Shown in pieces: positions 8,767 to 17,501 of a stretch of DNA of 64,000 nucleotides. The notes under the pieces were generated by a model. It was given only the letters and a program-made list of their open reading frames with translations, made no database searches and was not told where the DNA came from. The stretch comes from Pseudomonas prosekii. Its GTDB lineage: Bacteria; Pseudomonadota; Gammaproteobacteria; Pseudomonadales; Pseudomonadaceae. A program made the position numbers and the translations under genes. The stretch lies in NCBI RefSeq assembly GCF_900105155.1, contig NZ_LT629762.1, forward strand, positions 3,201,001 to 3,265,000, written 5' to 3'. Numbering within the stretch: position 1 is the stretch's first letter; every line of letters starts with the position of its first letter.

Positions 8767-8847
8767 GTAGGAGCAAAGCTTGCTCGCGAACAACGAAAAC
8801 GCGGTCCGTCAGACACACCGCTGTTCGCGAGCAAGCTTTGCTCCTAC
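8767..8847. repeat. REP doublet (inverted pair)
   Basis: GTAGGAGCAAAGCTTGCTCGCGAA at 8767-8790 and its inverted partner ending CTTTGCTCCTAC at 8847. It lies between the convergent SdiA-regulated gene and rpiA and may also act as a transcription stop. Confidence 0.92.
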
Positions 8848-8861
8848 AAGAGCGCTATGCG

Positions 8862-9533
8862 TCAGGCCTTGAGGGTTTTCACGCCTTCAGGGGTGCCCAG
8901 CAACAGCAAGTCCGCCGGGCGCGCCGCGAACAGGCCGTTGGTGACGACGCCGACAATCGCGTTGATCTGCTTTTCCAGTTCGACCGGATTGGTGATCTGC
9001 ATGTTGAACACATCAAGAATGATGTTGCCGTTGTCGGTCAGCACGCCTTCGCGGTAAACCGGGTCGCCGCCCAGTTTCACCAGCTCGCGAGCGACGTGGC
9101 TGCGGGCCATCGGGATCACTTCGACTGGCAGCGGGAACTCGCCGAGCACCGACACCAGTTTGCTGCCGTCAGCGATGCAGATGAAGGTCTTGGCCACTGC
9201 CGCGACAATCTTCTCGCGGGTCAGGGCTGCGCCGCCGCCCTTGATCAGGTTCAGGTGCGCGTCGCTTTCATCGGCGCCGTCGACGTAAAACTCGAGGTCG
9301 CTGACGGTGTTGAGTTCATACACCGGAATGCCGTGGCCCTTGAGGCGCGCGGCGGTGGCTTCGGAACTGGCGACGGCGCCGTCGAATGCGCCCTTGTGCT
9401 TGGCCAGTGCGTCGATGAAGCAGTTGGCGGTGGAGCCGGTGCCGACCCCGACGATGCTTTTGTCGTCGAGTTTCGGGAGGATGAAGTCGACGGCGGCCTG
9501 AGCCACTGCCTGTTTGAGTTGATCCTGAGTCAT
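8862..9533 (-). CDS. rpiA: Ribose-5-phosphate isomerase A
   Basis: Interconverts ribose-5-phosphate and ribulose-5-phosphate in the non-oxidative pentose-phosphate pathway. At 223 aa it is the usual size of RpiA. Diagnostic motifs are [16 protein letters not shown] (phosphate-binding loop), the active-site [28 protein letters not shown] (Asp, Glu and Lys residues) and [11 protein letters not shown]. It is divergent from ilvA across 318 bp that contain a long inverted repeat; this rpiA/ilvA arrangement is common in Pseudomonas. Confidence 0.97.
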   Translation of the reverse strand: MTQDQLKQAVAQAAVDFILPKLDDKSIVGVGTGSTANCFIDALAKHKGAFDGAVASSEATAARLKGHGIPVYELNTVSDLEFYVDGADESDAHLNLIKGGGAALTREKIVAAVAKTFICIADGSKLVSVLGEFPLPVEVIPMARSHVARELVKLGGDPVYREGVLTDNGNIILDVFNMQITNPVELEKQINAIVGVVTNGLFAARPADLLLLGTPEGVKTLKA

Positions 9534-9601
9534 GCGGGCTCCGAAGCGGGCAAGGGGAGAACGGAAAGGCCGGCATTATAGGCTGATGGGTTGCGCGTGT
9601 C

Positions 9602-9767
9602 CCTGTGGCGAGGGGGTTTACCTGTGGCAAGGGGGTTTACCCCCGTTCGGCGGCGTAGCCGTCGTAAAACCTGCTGGGCAGATTTTGTCTGAAGGAATGA
9701 AGGGGAGCGCTTCGCGCTCCGACGGGGGTAAACCCCCTCGCCACAGGTAAACCCCATCGCCACAGGT
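9602..9767. repeat. 166-bp element with about 45-bp terminal inverted repeats
   Basis: The left arm 9602-9647 (CCTGTGGCGAGGGGGTTTAC, CTGTGGCAAGGGGG.., TTTACCCCCG) is matched by the inverted right arm 9721-9767. Each arm itself holds two copies of the CCTGTGGCGAGGGGGTTTACC word. Between them is about 70 bp ending in a short hairpin (GGAGCGCTTCGCGCTCC, 9704-9720). It occupies most of the 318-bp rpiA-ilvA divergent spacer; apart from this element and the flanking promoter-size DNA I see nothing there. Confidence 0.9.
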
Positions 9768-9851
9768 AAAACCCCCGGTTTAGTGTGGTCGCTCGGGCGA
9801 AAGCCGGGTTAGACTCCTTGGCCCTGCCAACCCGCTCAGTGATGCTTTCCG

Positions 9852-11366
9852 ATGCTCGAACAGTACGTCAAGAAGATCCTCACCTCGCGCGTTTATGACG
9901 TTGCCGTAGAAACCCCGTTGCAGACTGCTCGCCAGCTCTCCGAGCGGCTGGGCAACAGCATTTGGCTCAAACGTGAAGACTTGCAGCCGGTGTTCTCGTT
10001 CAAGATTCGCGGCGCTTACAACAAGCTGACGCAACTGAGCGACGAAGAACGCGCGCGTGGCGTGGTCACCGCATCGGCGGGCAACCACGCGCAAGGCCTG
10101 GCCCTGGCGGCCAAGGTATTGGGCGTGAAAGCGACCATCGTCATGCCCAAGACCACCCCGGAAATCAAAGTCGAAGGCGTGCGTTCGCGTGGCGGCAAAG
10201 TGGTGCTGCACGGGGATTCGTTCCCGGAAGCCCTGGCCTACTCGCTGAAACTGGTCGACGAAAAAGGCTACGTCTACATCCACCCTTACGATGATCCGCA
10301 CACCATTGCCGGGCAGGGCACGGTGGCGATGGAGATTCTGCGCCAGCACCCGGCGCCGCTGGACGCGATTTTCGTCCCGGTCGGCGGCGGCGGGCTGATT
10401 GCCGGCATCGCCGCTTACGTGAAATACCTGCGCCCGGAGATCAAGATCATCGGCGTCGAGCCGGACGACTCCAATTGCCTGCAAGCAGCAATGGCCGCCG
10501 GCGAGCGCGTGGTGCTGCCGACCGTGGGCATCTTTGCCGACGGCGTGGCGGTGGCGCAGATCGGCCATCACACCTTTGAAATCTGCAAAGACTATGTCGA
10601 TGAAGTGATCACCGTCAGCACCGATGAAATCTGCGCAGCGATCAAGGACATCTACGACGATACCCGCTCGATCACCGAACCTGCCGGCGCCCTCGGCGTG
10701 GCCGGGATCAAAAAGTACGTCGAGCAGCGCGGCGTCAGCGGGCAGACTTTCGTCGCCATCGACTCCGGGGCCAACGTCAACTTCGACCGCTTGCGCCACG
10801 TCGCCGAGCGCGCCGAACTGGGCGAGGGCCGCGAAGCCATCATCGCCGTGACCATCCCCGAGAAACCGGGCAGCTTCAAGGCGTTCTGCGAAGCCATTGG
10901 CAAGCGCCAGATCACCGAATTCAACTACCGCTACAACACCGGCAGCGAAGCGCACATCTTCGTTGGCGTGCAGACCCACCCGGACACTGATCCGCGCACT
11001 GCGCTGATTGCCAGCCTCACCGAGCAGGGTTTCCCGGTGCTCGACCTCACCGACAACGAACTGGCCAAGTTGCACATCCGCCACATGGTCGGTGGCCGCG
11101 CGGCACAGGTGGTCGATGAAGTGGTGCTGCGTTTTGAGTTCCCGGAACGTCCGGGTGCGTTGTTCAACTTCCTTAACAAACTCGGCGGGCGCTGGAACAT
11201 CTCGATGTTCCACTACCGCAACCATGGCGCGGCGGACGGCCGAGTGGTCGCCGGCCTGCAAGTGCCGCACGACGAACGCCATCTGGTGCCCGCGGCGCTG
11301 GAAGAAATCGGCTACCCGTATTGGGATGAAAGCGACAACCCGGCCTATCAGTTGTTTCTTGGCTGA
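9852..11366 (+). CDS. ilvA: Threonine ammonia-lyase, biosynthetic
   Basis: A PLP enzyme converting L-threonine to 2-oxobutanoate, the entry to isoleucine synthesis. The 504-aa size fits the long, allosteric biosynthetic form. The PLP lysine is K51 in SFKIRGAYNK, and the glycine-rich phosphate loop is VPVGGGGLIAG near residue 180. Two C-terminal ACT-like regulatory modules (starting AIIAVTIPEKPGSFKAF and VVLRFEFPERPGALFNFLNK) provide isoleucine/valine control. ATG 9852 gives the conserved opening MLEQYVKKILTSRVYDVA. ilvD lies 26 kb away in the same window, but not in an operon with it. Confidence 0.97.
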   Translation: MLEQYVKKILTSRVYDVAVETPLQTARQLSERLGNSIWLKREDLQPVFSFKIRGAYNKLTQLSDEERARGVVTASAGNHAQGLALAAKVLGVKATIVMPKTTPEIKVEGVRSRGGKVVLHGDSFPEALAYSLKLVDEKGYVYIHPYDDPHTIAGQGTVAMEILRQHPAPLDAIFVPVGGGGLIAGIAAYVKYLRPEIKIIGVEPDDSNCLQAAMAAGERVVLPTVGIFADGVAVAQIGHHTFEICKDYVDEVITVSTDEICAAIKDIYDDTRSITEPAGALGVAGIKKYVEQRGVSGQTFVAIDSGANVNFDRLRHVAERAELGEGREAIIAVTIPEKPGSFKAFCEAIGKRQITEFNYRYNTGSEAHIFVGVQTHPDTDPRTALIASLTEQGFPVLDLTDNELAKLHIRHMVGGRAAQVVDEVVLRFEFPERPGALFNFLNKLGGRWNISMFHYRNHGAADGRVVAGLQVPHDERHLVPAALEEIGYPYWDESDNPAYQLFLG

Positions 11367-11405
11367 GCGGCTACGCTGATGGGCAAGCCCTGAGGAAATC
11401 GAACC

Positions 11406-11831
11406 ATGGAAACGTTAACCGCCCTGAAAATGGCGCACACCGCGGCCACGGCAATACTGTTGGGCTGTGCGCTGGGCTTGGGGATCTGGGTTTGGCAAAC
11501 GCGACGTAGTGGTGATGCGACTGCTGCGGCCCGCACCTTGCAACGGCCACGGGTGTTTGTCTGGCTGCTGATGGGCCTGGCATTGCTGAGCATGCCGTTT
11601 ACCGGTTGGTGGATGGTGCATCTGGTGGGCTGGCCGCTGGGGCAGACGTGGATTCTGGCGTCGAGCGTGCTCTACACCGTTGCGGCGCTGGCGTGGTTCT
11701 GGCTGCTGGTGCGGTTGAACAAACTGCGCAAGGCGCCGAGCGGCGTGGGCAAATTCACCTTCGCGTTGGCGTTGTTCAGTTTTGCCTGCCTGATCGCAAT
11801 CGCCGGATTGATGGGCGCCAAACCGGTTTAA
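11406..11831 (+). CDS. DUF2269-like integral membrane protein
   Basis: A 141-aa hydrophobic protein with four predicted membrane segments: residues about 7-28, 46-68, 77-99 and 115-136. It opens METLTALKMAHTAATAILLG, and the His next to the first segment and the WWMVHLVGWPLG loop resemble the DUF2269 family. Function is unknown. It starts 40 bp after ilvA and may be transcribed with it. The downstream DNA is a duplicated REP-plus-gene-tail block. Confidence 0.7.
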   Translation: METLTALKMAHTAATAILLGCALGLGIWVWQTRRSGDATAAARTLQRPRVFVWLLMGLALLSMPFTGWWMVHLVGWPLGQTWILASSVLYTVAALAWFWLLVRLNKLRKAPSGVGKFTFALALFSFACLIAIAGLMGAKPV

Positions 11832-11841
11832 CACGAATCAA

Positions 11842-12232
11842 TATGTAGCAGCTGCCGAGGTACGAGGCTGCGTTGCGTGTCCGCAGGACCGCCCTCGGGG
11901 GCCGCTGCGCAGCCCGACGCAGCCTCGTGCCTCGGCAGCTGCTACAAAGGGTTTCAGTCGCGCAATGACATGACAGGCCAACCGCGCTTCTCGGCTTCGG
12001 CGCGCAGGTTTGGATCAGGGTCTACGGCCAAAGACACGATCCCTATGTAGCAGCTGCCGAGGTACGAGGCTGCGTTGCGTGTCCGCAGGACCGCCCTCGG
12101 GGGCCGCTGCACAGCCCGACGCAGCCTCGTGCCTCGGCAGCTGCTACAAAGGGTTTCAGTCGCGCAATGACATGACAGGCCAACCGCGCTTCTCGGCTTC
12201 GGCGCGCAGGTTTGGATCAGGGTCTACGGCCA
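11842..12232. repeat. Direct 189-bp duplication: REP palindrome plus 3' end of the HAD gene
   Basis: Copy A (11842-12030) and copy B (12044-12232) are both 189 bp and differ at one base (11909 G versus 12111 A), separated by 13 bp. Each begins with the inverted pair GTAGCAGCTGCCGAGGTACG .. CTCGGCAGCTGCTAC. Each then carries 77 bp that, in copy B, are the last 25 codons plus stop of the HAD gene (12156-12232). Copy A therefore holds a dead duplicate of that gene tail at 11954-12030. This fills the 324-bp gap between the DUF2269 and HAD genes. Confidence 0.96.
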
Positions 12233-12812
12233 CCGGATGCGTCACCTGCTCCAGCAACGGCAGATCATTCATCGAATCGCTGTAGAAATAGCTGTCTTCC
12301 AGCGAGTGCCCGGTCTCTTCCAGCCAACGGCTCAAGCGCGTGACCTTGCCTTCGCGAAAGCACGGGATGTCGGTGCTGCGCCCGCTGTAGCGGCCATCGA
12401 TCATCTCGCATTCGGTGGCGATCAAGGTGTCGACACCCAGGCGCTGGGCAATCGGCGCGGTGACGAAGCGGTTGGTCGCGGTGATGATCACCAGTTTGTC
12501 GCCGGCCTCGCGGTGTTTGGCGAGCAGCGCCATGGCTTTGGGCAAGACGATCGGTTCGATGCAATCGCGCATGTAGTCGAGGTGCCATTGATCCAGCGTG
12601 GCCATCTCGGTGCGGCCGAGGATTTCCAGGCAGAAGTTCAGGTACTCGGCGTTATCCAGCTTGCCCGCCAGGTAATCCTGGTAGAACTCGTCGTTGCGCG
12701 CCTTGTAGGTCACGGCGTCGAGAAAGCCGCGTTCGCACAGGTAATCGCCCCAGGCGTGATCGCTGTCACCGCCCAAAAGCGTGTTGTCCAAGTCGAATAA
12801 AGCCAGGCGCAT
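12156..12812 (-). CDS. HAD-superfamily phosphatase (SerB/CicA-like; possible histidinol-phosphatase)
   Basis: A 218-aa HAD hydrolase of subfamily IB. Motif I is [13 protein letters not shown] with catalytic Asp8 and Asp10, motif II is LVIITATN, and the motif III/IV region is REGKVTRL and [15 protein letters not shown]. The order HAD-rppH-ptsP matches PA0335-PA0337 of P. aeruginosa; I recall PA0335 being reported as a histidinol-phosphate phosphatase, which would fill a gap in histidine synthesis, but the sequence alone supports only a small-molecule phosphatase. The last 77 bp of this gene are duplicated downstream (11954-12030). Confidence 0.88.
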   Translation of the reverse strand: MRLALFDLDNTLLGGDSDHAWGDYLCERGFLDAVTYKARNDEFYQDYLAGKLDNAEYLNFCLEILGRTEMATLDQWHLDYMRDCIEPIVLPKAMALLAKHREAGDKLVIITATNRFVTAPIAQRLGVDTLIATECEMIDGRYSGRSTDIPCFREGKVTRLSRWLEETGHSLEDSYFYSDSMNDLPLLEQVTHPVAVDPDPNLRAEAEKRGWPVMSLRD

Positions 12813-12955
12813 TGCAGTTACTCGCTGAAAAGTCTGTAGAAAGGCGCCCAGAATACGGACTTTTCACACAAGTGCACATAAGGTCGGTCGGCGCGTTGCT
12901 GCCTTCACAACCTTTGTGGAACAATGCGGCGACATGCGTTTGCGAGGTTGTTGCC

Positions 12956-13435
12956 GTGATCGACCCCGATGGTTTCCGCCCCAATGTCGGGATTATTCTC
13001 ACGAATGATGCCGGCCAGGTGCTATGGGCTCGCCGTATCAATCAAGATGCCTGGCAGTTTCCACAGGGTGGTATCAACCCCCAGGAGACGCCGGAAGACG
13101 CCTTGTATCGCGAGTTGAACGAAGAAGTGGGCCTGGAGCGCGAAGATGTTGAAATTCTCGCCTGCACCCGGGGCTGGTTGCGCTATCGTTTGCCGCAACG
13201 TCTGGTCCGTACCCACAGCCAACCGCTGTGCATCGGCCAGAAACAGAAATGGTTTCTCCTGCGCCTGATCTCCAACGAGCAGCGGGTGCGGATGGATTTG
13301 ACCGGTAAACCGGAATTCGATGGCTGGCGCTGGGTCAGTTATTGGTATCCGTTGGGTCAGGTGGTGACATTCAAGCGCGAGGTGTATCGACGCGCTCTCA
13401 AAGAGCTTGCCCCGCGCCTTTTAACGCGCGACTGA
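12956..13435 (+). CDS. rppH: RNA pyrophosphohydrolase
   Basis: A Nudix hydrolase that removes pyrophosphate from the 5' end of RNAs, triggering RNase E decay. The start is GTG 12956, giving 159 aa and the conserved opening (M)[14 protein letters not shown]; the frame is open further upstream but that part is not protein-like. The Nudix box [20 protein letters not shown] (residues about 38-57) continues as VGLE and is complete. ptsP follows after 22 bp, the usual rppH-ptsP operon of gamma-proteobacteria. Confidence 0.95.
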   Translation: MIDPDGFRPNVGIILTNDAGQVLWARRINQDAWQFPQGGINPQETPEDALYRELNEEVGLEREDVEILACTRGWLRYRLPQRLVRTHSQPLCIGQKQKWFLLRLISNEQRVRMDLTGKPEFDGWRWVSYWYPLGQVVTFKREVYRRALKELAPRLLTRD

Positions 13436-13457
13436 CGACGGAGTTCGACCCCGAGCC

Positions 13458-15737
13458 ATGCTCAATACGCTGCGCAAGATCGTCCAGGAAGTTAACTCCG
13501 CCAAGGATCTCAAGGCGGCGTTGGGGATTATTGTGTTGCGCGTCAAAGAGGCCATGGGCAGCCAGGTCTGCTCGGTCTATCTGCTTGACCCGGAGACCAA
13601 CCGCTTCGTGCTGATGGCCACCGAGGGCTTGAACAAGCGCTCGATCGGTAAAGTCAGCATGGCGCCCAACGAAGGTCTGGTTGGCCTGGTCGGGACGCGT
13701 GAAGAACCCCTGAACCTCGAAAACGCTGCGGATCACCCGCGCTACCGTTACTTCGCCGAAACCGGTGAAGAACGCTACGCCTCATTCCTCGGTGCACCGA
13801 TCATTCACCACCGCCGCGTCGTCGGCGTGTTGGTCATCCAGCAAAAAGAACGCCGCCAGTTCGACGAAGGTGAAGAAGCCTTCCTCGTGACTATGAGCGC
13901 GCAGCTCGCCGGGGTTATCGCCCACGCCGAAGCCACCGGTTCGATCCGCGGCCTCGGGCGTCAGGGCAAAGGCATCCAGGAAGCCAAGTTCGTCGGCGTG
14001 CCGGGCTCGCCGGGCGCCGCTGTCGGCACCGCCGTGGTCATGCTGCCGCCGGCCGATCTGGACGTGGTGCCGGACAAGAACATCACTGACATCGACGCCG
14101 AACTGGCGTTGTTCAAGACTGCCATCGAAGGCGTGCGCGCCGACATGCGCGCGTTGTCGGCGAAACTCGCCACGCAGCTGCGCCCGGAAGAACGTGCGCT
14201 GTTCGACGTCTACCTGATGATGCTCGACGATGCCGCGCTCGGCAGCGAAGTCACCACCGTGATCAAGACAGGCCAGTGGGCCCAGGGCGCGTTGCGTCAG
14301 GTGGTCACCGATCACGTCAACCGTTTCGAATTGATGGACGACGCCTACCTGCGTGAGCGCGCCTCGGACGTCAAAGACCTTGGCCGACGCCTGCTGGCCT
14401 ATCTGCAGGAAGAGCGCCAGCAAAACCTGGTCTACCCGGAAAAAACCATTCTGGTCAGCGAAGAGCTGACGCCGGCCATGCTCGGCGAGGTGCCGGAAGG
14501 CACGCTGGTCGGTCTGGTGTCGGTACTCGGTTCGGGCAACTCGCACGTCGCGATTCTTGCCCGCGCCATGGGCATTCCGACGGTCATGGGGCTGGTCGAC
14601 CTGCCGTACGCCAAGGTCGATGGCATCGACCTGATCGTCGACGGCACCAAAGGTGAGGTCTACACCAACCCCAGCGAAGTGCTGCGCAAGCAGTTCGCCG
14701 AGGTGGTCGAAGAAGAGAAACAACTGGCGCTGGGCCTCGATACCCTGCGCGACCTGCCGTGCGTGACCCTCGATGGTCACCGCATGCCGTTGTGGGTCAA
14801 CACCGGCCTGCTGGCGGACGTGGCGCGTGCGCAGAAGCGTGGCGCCGAAGGTGTCGGTCTGTACCGCACCGAAGTGCCGTTCATGATCAACCAGCGCTTC
14901 CCGAGCGAAAAAGAGCAATTGGCGATCTATCGCGAGCAGCTCTCGGCGTTCCACCCGCAACCGGTGACCATGCGCAGCCTGGACATTGGCGGTGACAAGT
15001 CGCTGTCGTACTTCCCGATCAAGGAAGACAACCCGTTCCTCGGCTGGCGCGGGATTCGCGTGACCCTCGACCACCCGGAAATCTTCCTGGTGCAGACCCG
15101 CGCCATGCTCAAGGCCAGCGAAGGCCTGAACAACCTGCGGATCTTGCTGCCGATGATCTCCGGCATTCATGAATTGGAAGAAGCGCTGCACCTGATCCAC
15201 CGCGCCTGGGGCGAAGTCCGCGACGAAGGCACCGACGTGCCGATGCCGCCGATTGGCGTGATGATCGAGATTCCGGCGGCGGTGTACCAGACCAAGGAAC
15301 TGGCGCGGATGGTCGACTTCCTGTCGGTCGGCTCCAATGACTTGACCCAGTATCTGCTGGCCGTGGACCGCAACAACCCACGGGTGGCCGACCTCTACGA
15401 CTACCTGCACCCGGCAGTGCTGCAAGCCTTGCAGAACGTGGTGCGCGACGCGCATGCCGAGGGCAAACCGGTGAGCATCTGCGGCGAAATGGCCGGTGAC
15501 CCGGCGGCGGCAGTGTTGTTGATGGCGATGGGTTTCGACAGCTTGTCGATGAACGCCACCAACTTGCCGAAAGTGAAATGGATGCTGCGCCAGATCAACC
15601 TGAGCAAAGCCAAGGAGCTGCTGGCGGAGTTGATGACCATCGACAATCCGCAAGTTATCCACAGCTCGCTGCAATTGGCGCTGAAGAATCTCGGGTTGGC
15701 GCGGTTGGGCAATCCGGCTCCGGCCAAAACCCTCTAA
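13458..15737 (+). CDS. ptsP: PTS-Ntr enzyme I (phosphoenolpyruvate-protein phosphotransferase)
   Basis: The first phosphocarrier of the nitrogen-related PTS: it takes phosphate from PEP and passes it to NPr and then EIIA-Ntr, affecting nitrogen, potassium and carbon-storage control. The 759 aa comprise an N-terminal GAF domain (residues about 1-165, LRKIVQEVNSAKDLKAALGI), the swivelling His domain with the active His in GSGNSHVAILARAMGIPTVMG (near residue 365), and the PEP-binding TIM barrel (TEVPFMINQRFPSE, LDIGGDKSLSYFP, EMAGDPAAA). The GAF domain separates it from ordinary sugar-PTS enzyme I. Cotranscribed with rppH. Confidence 0.97.
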   Translation: MLNTLRKIVQEVNSAKDLKAALGIIVLRVKEAMGSQVCSVYLLDPETNRFVLMATEGLNKRSIGKVSMAPNEGLVGLVGTREEPLNLENAADHPRYRYFAETGEERYASFLGAPIIHHRRVVGVLVIQQKERRQFDEGEEAFLVTMSAQLAGVIAHAEATGSIRGLGRQGKGIQEAKFVGVPGSPGAAVGTAVVMLPPADLDVVPDKNITDIDAELALFKTAIEGVRADMRALSAKLATQLRPEERALFDVYLMMLDDAALGSEVTTVIKTGQWAQGALRQVVTDHVNRFELMDDAYLRERASDVKDLGRRLLAYLQEERQQNLVYPEKTILVSEELTPAMLGEVPEGTLVGLVSVLGSGNSHVAILARAMGIPTVMGLVDLPYAKVDGIDLIVDGTKGEVYTNPSEVLRKQFAEVVEEEKQLALGLDTLRDLPCVTLDGHRMPLWVNTGLLADVARAQKRGAEGVGLYRTEVPFMINQRFPSEKEQLAIYREQLSAFHPQPVTMRSLDIGGDKSLSYFPIKEDNPFLGWRGIRVTLDHPEIFLVQTRAMLKASEGLNNLRILLPMISGIHELEEALHLIHRAWGEVRDEGTDVPMPPIGVMIEIPAAVYQTKELARMVDFLSVGSNDLTQYLLAVDRNNPRVADLYDYLHPAVLQALQNVVRDAHAEGKPVSICGEMAGDPAAAVLLMAMGFDSLSMNATNLPKVKWMLRQINLSKAKELLAELMTIDNPQVIHSSLQLALKNLGLARLGNPAPAKTL

Positions 15738-15760
15738 ACCTGCGGCGACTCTAACATCGC

Positions 15761-16598
15761 CCCCTCACCCCAGCCCTCTCCCCATGGGGGAGAGGGGGAA
15801 AGGGAGCCGATCTCCATGCTGTTCAAACCCTGAGTTCGACTCGATTTCCTCGGTCGCAAAATATCAAAAAAACAACTCGGTCAGTCCCCTCTACCCCCTG
15901 AGGAGAGGGGGAAAGGGAGCCGATCTCCATGCTGTTCAAACCCTGAGTTCGACTCGATTTCCTCGGTCGCAAAATATCAAAAAAACAACTCGGTCAGTCC
16001 CCTCTACCCACTGGGAAGAGGGGAAAGGGAGCCGATCTCCATGCTGTTCAAACCCTGAGTTCGACTCGATTTCCTCGGTCGCAAAATATCAAAAAAACAA
16101 CTCTGTCAGCCCCCTCTACCCCCTGGGGAGAGGGGGAAAGGGAGCCGATCTCCCTGCTGTTCAAACCATGAGTTCGACTCGATTTCCTCGGTCGCAAAAT
16201 ATCAAAAAACAACTCGGTCAGTCCCCTCTGCCCCGTGGGGAGAGGGGGAAAGGGAGCCGATCTCCATGCTGTTCAAACCCTGAGTTCGACTCGATTTCCT
16301 CGGTCGCAAAATATCAAAAAAACAACTCGGTCAGTCCCCTCTACCACCTGGGGAGAGGGGGAAAGGGAGCCGATCTCCATGCTGTTCAAACCCTGAGTTC
16401 GACTCGATTTCCTCGGTCGCAAAATATCAAAAAAACAACTCGGTCAGCCCCCTCTACCCCCTGGGGAGAGTGGGAAAGGGAGCCGATCTCCATGCTGTTC
16501 AAACCCTGAGTTCGACTCGATTTCCTCGGTCGCAAAATATCAAAAAAACAACTCGGTCAGTCCCCTCTACCCCCTGGGGAGAGGGTTAGGGTGAGGGG
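15761..16598. repeat. Tandem array, seven 113-bp units, bounded by 23-bp inverted repeats
   Basis: AGGGAGCCGATCTCC starts at 15801, 15914, 16026, 16139, 16251, 16364 and 16477, a 112/113-bp period. Units contain GAGTTCGACTCGATTTCCTC, then GGTCGCAAAATATC and an A-run, then CAACTCGGTCAGTCCCCTC. The ends are CCCCTCACCCCAGCCCTC.. at 15761-15783 and its inverted match GGGGAGAGGGTTAGGG.. at 16576-16598. This fills the 885-bp gap between ptsP and the TANGO2 gene. An open frame at 15784-16509 is a repeat translation and is not called. Related to the array at 611-1750. Confidence 0.95.
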
Positions 16599-16622
16599 TG
16601 GTTCTAACTGACTCCACAAAAG

Positions 16623-17369
16623 CTAAGCCCTGATCTCCACTTCCCCCAGATGCCCGCCATACGGCCCAAAGCTGCGCTCAACCATCAACCGCGTGCCATC
16701 CGCCTGCACGATCAATGCAGTACTCGCCCGCGTCCCGTACGTCGGGCTCGCAATAAACACGCTCGACAACAACGTCTCCGTTGCCAAGCCAACCCCGGTA
16801 TCCGGCAATTCGGTAAACGGCGCAGTTTGCGCATCGCTCAAAATCGCCAGCAACGCCTCGGGCTGCGGATCGTCCAGCCGTTCGCTCAGCGCCGCTTTCG
16901 CCTTCAACACCTTCGGCCACGGCGTATCCAGCCCCGCGTTCGATAACCCATAAACCCCCGACTTAAGCATCACCGCTTCGCTGTTGTGCGCGTTGAAGTG
17001 CCACAGTTCGTTGGCATTGCCGACCAGCAGGTTGAACCCGGCGTATTCCAGCGAACGCCCGACCACATCGCTTAAATAGTCATCGATCGACATCTCGCCA
17101 GTCAGAAAACCCGCGACCAGTTCACCGCGCGACTTCAACGACGCCGGCTGCCCCGGATCACGGATATTGGTCAGCGCCGCAAAGCGCCCGTTGGCGCCAA
17201 TCCCCAGCCAGGTGCCGCCGGCCTCGAGGTCGCGGCCCGCATGCACGCCGGGCGCGTGCGGCCATTGCGCCAGGGGTTGGGTGGGTCGCGCATAGAACTC
17301 GTCGCGGTTAGCCGCGACGATCAGCGGCTGGGGATGATCCGGCCGCCAGGCAAAGACAATCAGGCACAT
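16623..17369 (-). CDS. NRDE/TANGO2 family protein
   Basis: A 248-aa protein opening MCLIVFAWRPDHPQPLIVAANRDEFYARPT. The Cys2 and the Asn-Arg-Asp-Glu motif are the hallmark of the NRDE/TANGO2 family. Further conserved parts are GRDLEAGGTWLGIGANGRFAALTNIR and GLSNAGLDTPWPKV. The N-terminal Cys pattern resembles Ntn-hydrolases; eukaryotic relatives have been linked to haem and lipid handling, but the bacterial role is unclear. It is divergent from the TauE/SafE gene and ends 24 bp from the tandem array. Confidence 0.88.
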   Translation of the reverse strand: MCLIVFAWRPDHPQPLIVAANRDEFYARPTQPLAQWPHAPGVHAGRDLEAGGTWLGIGANGRFAALTNIRDPGQPASLKSRGELVAGFLTGEMSIDDYLSDVVGRSLEYAGFNLLVGNANELWHFNAHNSEAVMLKSGVYGLSNAGLDTPWPKVLKAKAALSERLDDPQPEALLAILSDAQTAPFTELPDTGVGLATETLLSSVFIASPTYGTRASTALIVQADGTRLMVERSFGPYGGHLGEVEIRA

Positions 17370-17501
17370 AAGGTGGTCCTTGTGTGTTTTTTGCCCACTC
17401 TACGCAGACATTGCGCGCGCATCCATCGCCATCCAGTAGAGCTTGAGGCCATGCATCCGTTACCATGCCGCTCCTATTTCGGGATGCGCGAGAAGACAGC
17501 A

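Noticed and set aside
12031-12043. 13-bp spacer between the two 189-bp copies as a target-site duplication
   Set aside because: No matching 13-bp sequence flanks the outer ends of the block.
13782-15674. 630-codon antisense frame over ptsP
   Set aside because: Shadow of ptsP, with His/Gln/Arg-rich composition and no domain.
15784-16509. 241-codon open frame across the 113-bp array
   Set aside because: It is only a translation of the tandem repeat, shifts frame from unit to unit, and lacks a ribosome site or protein-like composition.
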